DNA of 7,635 nucleotides from an uncultured Sphingopyxis sp. (GTDB taxonomy: Bacteria > Pseudomonadota > Alphaproteobacteria > Sphingomonadales > Sphingomonadaceae): contig CALFXW010000238.1 in the NCBI GenBank assembly GCA_937957805.1, positions 1 through 7,635 on the forward strand, read 5' to 3'. The notes under the pieces are model-generated. The model was given only the letters and a program-made list of their open reading frames with translations. It did no database searches and was not told the DNA's origin. Below, one piece after another: positions 6,414 through 7,635 of the stretch. Both the position numbers and the translations under genes were made by a program. Each line of letters opens with the position of its first letter. Position 1 is the stretch's first letter.

Positions 6414-6443
6414 CTCTGCGCCTCTGCGCCTCTGCGTGAAATA
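6414..6443 (-). repeat. Right arm of 30-bp inverted repeat
   Basis: Read on the minus strand it starts TATTTCACG and carries CGCAGAGG twice plus CGCAGAG. It lies 19 nt downstream of the ldcA stop and 7 nt upstream of the GxxExxY ATG, so it occupies the position of that gene's ribosome binding site. Confidence 0.9.
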
Positions 6444-6462
6444 TCTTCAGGCACCGACCGCG

Positions 6463-7353
6463 TTATCCACCAAACCGGCCAAAGGGGACGACCATATTCC
6501 CCCCATAATGGCCAATTTCCGCCCGTCCGCCGTAACGGATATGCGCGCGCTGGCACCAATCGCGCGCTATCCCCTCTGCATCCTTGCCATAGGGGCGGTC
6601 ATTTTCCTTGATGTCGGTGACTTGCCCCAGCCGGATTTCGGCCGGCGGGCTGCGCCACACCGCGCTGGTCAGCGCAAAAAAGCAGCGGTCCACCGAATAT
6701 AGATATTCGCCCACTTCCTCCACCATCAGCACATGCCCCGACACATCGGGCCACAGCGGGGTTCCGACCATCATCGCCGCGCTGATAAGGTTGAAAGCGC
6801 AATATTTTTCGCCCACTTTTAACCCGGGTTCGAGGCTGGCGGGGTCACGCCGCGACAACCACGCCAGCGCGCGCGCGCGCGCGCCTGCATTACCGTCAAT
6901 CACCATCGGGCCGTGGCACAGGTGCGGAAAACCGGCACGATAAAGAAGGCCAAGCATATAGCTGGCATCCGAATAGCCCATATAGGTTTTGCGCCGCGCG
7001 ATGGGCGACAAATGCGGCAATACATCCGCCGCGATCCGGCAGGCGCCATATCCGCCGCGTGCAAACCAGATGGCGTCAATATCCTCCCTATTGGCGAATT
7101 CGATAAAAGCAGCGGCGCGCTGTTCATCGCTGCCAGCAAAATGGCCGTGCATCGCGGGGTCGGGAATATGCGTCGCGTCGGACAGGACAAAGCCGGTATC
7201 GCCGCCCACTTCATTGGGCGCGCGGCCAAAAACCTGTGGGTGCCAGATGAGTTCGACATCGGGGAAATCGGCGGCAACCTGTGCGTTGGCGCGTTCCATA
7301 TGTTCGGGCAATATATAGACCGATGGTGCAACAACGCCGATGCGGGTGACCAT
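6463..7353 (-). CDS. ldcA: LD-carboxypeptidase (muramoyltetrapeptide carboxypeptidase, S66)
   Basis: This is a cytoplasmic peptidoglycan-recycling enzyme that removes the terminal D-Ala from recovered tetrapeptides. The 296-residue protein has no signal peptide. It shows DAIWFARGGYGACRIA (93-108), the nucleophile Ser128 in MGYSDASYMLG, the glutamate of LMVEEVGEYLYSVDR (Glu212 or 213), and His282 in IGHYGGNMVVPFG, together the Ser-Glu-His set of family S66. The start MVTRIGVVAPS at 7353 has AAGGGG (7360-7365) 6 nt upstream; an upstream open frame to 7443 lacks similarity. A run of nine GC dinucleotides (6867-6884) lies in the coding sequence. It is divergent from the Mur-ligase remnant, a neighbour of related function. 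Confidence 0.92.
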   Translation of the reverse strand: MVTRIGVVAPSVYILPEHMERANAQVAADFPDVELIWHPQVFGRAPNEVGGDTGFVLSDATHIPDPAMHGHFAGSDEQRAAAFIEFANREDIDAIWFARGGYGACRIAADVLPHLSPIARRKTYMGYSDASYMLGLLYRAGFPHLCHGPMVIDGNAGARARALAWLSRRDPASLEPGLKVGEKYCAFNLISAAMMVGTPLWPDVSGHVLMVEEVGEYLYSVDRCFFALTSAVWRSPPAEIRLGQVTDIKENDRPYGKDAEGIARDWCQRAHIRYGGRAEIGHYGGNMVVPFGRFGG

Positions 7354-7430
7354 GTAACGCCCCTTTACCCAAATAGCGCCGGTGCGAGAGTGCAATTGCG
7401 CTTTTGCCCAAATAACCATAGCGGGGGCGG
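7354..7430. promoter_or_regulatory. Divergent ldcA / Mur-ligase control region
   Basis: The 77-bp gap contains two direct copies of TTT(A/G)CCCAAATA(G/A)C at 7364-7377 and 7403-7416 (12 of 14 identical, 39 bp apart). Between them is the 8-bp palindrome GCAATTGC (7392-7399). The first copy overlaps the ldcA ribosome binding site. A regulator site shared by the two genes is possible; I found no convincing -35/-10 pair. Confidence 0.4.
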
Positions 7431-7547
7431 ATGACAGAGGCAAAACGCTATTTTTTTTGTGGGATCGGCGGATCGGGCATGTTGCCGCTGGCGCTGCTGG
7501 CCCGTGCGGGCCGCGTCAAAAGCAGTGGTCGCGCAGCCTTGGCGTGA
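7431..7547 (+). pseudogene. 5' remnant of a Mur ligase (MurC/Mpl-like)
   Basis: From the ATG at 7431 the frame reads MTEAKRYFFCGIGGSGMLPL followed by ALLARAG. The GIGGSGM part is the glycine-rich UDP-sugar-nucleotide loop that opens UDP-N-acetylmuramate ligases, and the same start is seen in sphingomonad Mur-ligase proteins encoded beside ldcA. After about residue 28 the expected V-x-GSD-R segment is replaced by VKSSGRAALA and a TGA at 7545-7547. The product is 38 residues against several hundred for the family, with no ATP-binding or C-terminal domain. G-rich GGGGGCGG just before the ATG may serve as a poor Shine-Dalgarno. The rest of the gene is not found in the remaining 88 bp, so it was deleted or displaced. 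Confidence 0.7.
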
Positions 7548-7635
7548 ATTTGAGTCCATCCTGAAAGGCGCCCATTGCGGCAATGCCAGTAAGTTAAGCA
7601 AAGGCCCTTCGGGGTCTTTGTTGTTTGTACAGTGC
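7548..7635. other. Right-edge sequence, possible IS4-like end
   Basis: No gene is visible. AATGCCAGTAAGTTAAG at about 7581-7597 resembles, from memory, the terminal repeat of IS4-group elements (AATGCCGATCAGTTAAG, 14 of 17 positions). If so, an insertion sequence starts here and continues out of the window. The transposase is not in view and this remains tentative. Confidence 0.3.
7600..7619 (+). terminator. Intrinsic terminator with CUUCGG tetraloop
   Basis: AAAGGCCC (7600-7607) pairs with GGGTCTTT (7612-7619), 8 bp with one G-U pair, closed by a TTCG loop in C(TTCG)G context. It is followed by the T-rich GTTGTTTGT. It would stop plus-strand transcription coming from the truncated Mur-ligase side, or shield an insertion sequence from read-through. 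Confidence 0.7.

Larger units (their letters stand above)
5996..6443. mobile_element. 448-bp inverted-repeat unit enclosing the GxxExxY gene
   Basis: Two 30-bp arms (5996-6025 and 6414-6443) are inverted and match at 29 of 30 positions. They bracket a single small gene of different base composition. There is no transposase. Immediate flanks show at most a TC dinucleotide duplication (5994-5995 and 6444-6445), which is not significant. Arms of this CGCAGAGG character are, to my recollection, seen near GxxExxY genes in unrelated genomes, which would make the unit a recurring cassette. The mobile nature is inferred from structure. Confidence 0.6.

Noticed and set aside
5996..6443. CRISPR-like or REP-array reading of the CGCAGAGG repeats
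   Set aside because: The repeats are 8-bp tandem units confined to two inverted arms around one gene, with no spacers.
6407..6559. 51-codon N-terminal extension of the GxxExxY gene
   Set aside because: It runs through the repeat arm and the end of ldcA in another frame; family members begin near the internal Met.

Overview
The window looks like a chromosomal stretch of a sphingomonad (Alphaproteobacteria, order Sphingomonadales). Most of it is G+C-rich. It carries a minus-strand fatty-acid-synthesis block in the order fabD-fabG-acpP-fabF-mltG, an alphaproteobacterial elongator tRNA-Met, and an S66 LD-carboxypeptidase beside the start of a Mur ligase. The genus cannot be fixed from the sequence alone.

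Left edge (1-825): the 3' part of a DUF6118-like gene, a type I associate with alphaproteobacterial conjugative or integrative elements, then about 148 bp of non-coding DNA rich in repeats and palindromes. This runs exactly into the 3' end of a minus-strand tRNA-Met(CAU) at 826-902, a typical integration target. The left edge is therefore plausibly the end of an integrated element. The tRNA has a clear promoter upstream of it. Beyond that is a plus-strand gene for a small four-helix membrane protein (1061-1522).

Centre (1533-5976): five minus-strand genes read from right to left. They are fabD (malonyl-CoA:ACP transacylase), fabG (3-oxoacyl-ACP reductase), acpP (acyl carrier protein), fabF (beta-ketoacyl-ACP synthase II) and mltG (endolytic murein transglycosylase). 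Catalytic residues are intact in all four enzymes, and acpP keeps its phosphopantetheine serine. FabD loads malonate on AcpP, FabF condenses, FabG reduces, and MltG links the operon to envelope growth. MltG here carries a lipobox-type signal in place of the usual transmembrane anchor. A perfect 11-bp stem spans the acpP stop codon, and a second G+C-rich inverted repeat lies in the acpP-fabF gap.

Right part (5990-7635): directly upstream of fabD sits a 448-bp unit bounded by 30-bp inverted repeats (29/30 identical) built from an 8-bp CGCAGAGG motif. It encloses a GxxExxY-family protein with PD-(D/E)xK nuclease-like residues and has clearly lower G+C than its neighbours. This is the most unusual structure in the window: a compact, apparently mobile repeat-plus-nuclease unit wedged only 19 nt from the fabD start. 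Upstream is ldcA (LD-carboxypeptidase, 6463-7353), divergent from a 38-codon remnant of a Mur ligase (7431-7547). That remnant loses similarity abruptly. Near the right edge are a terminator with a CUUCGG tetraloop and a sequence that may be the end of an IS4-like insertion sequence.
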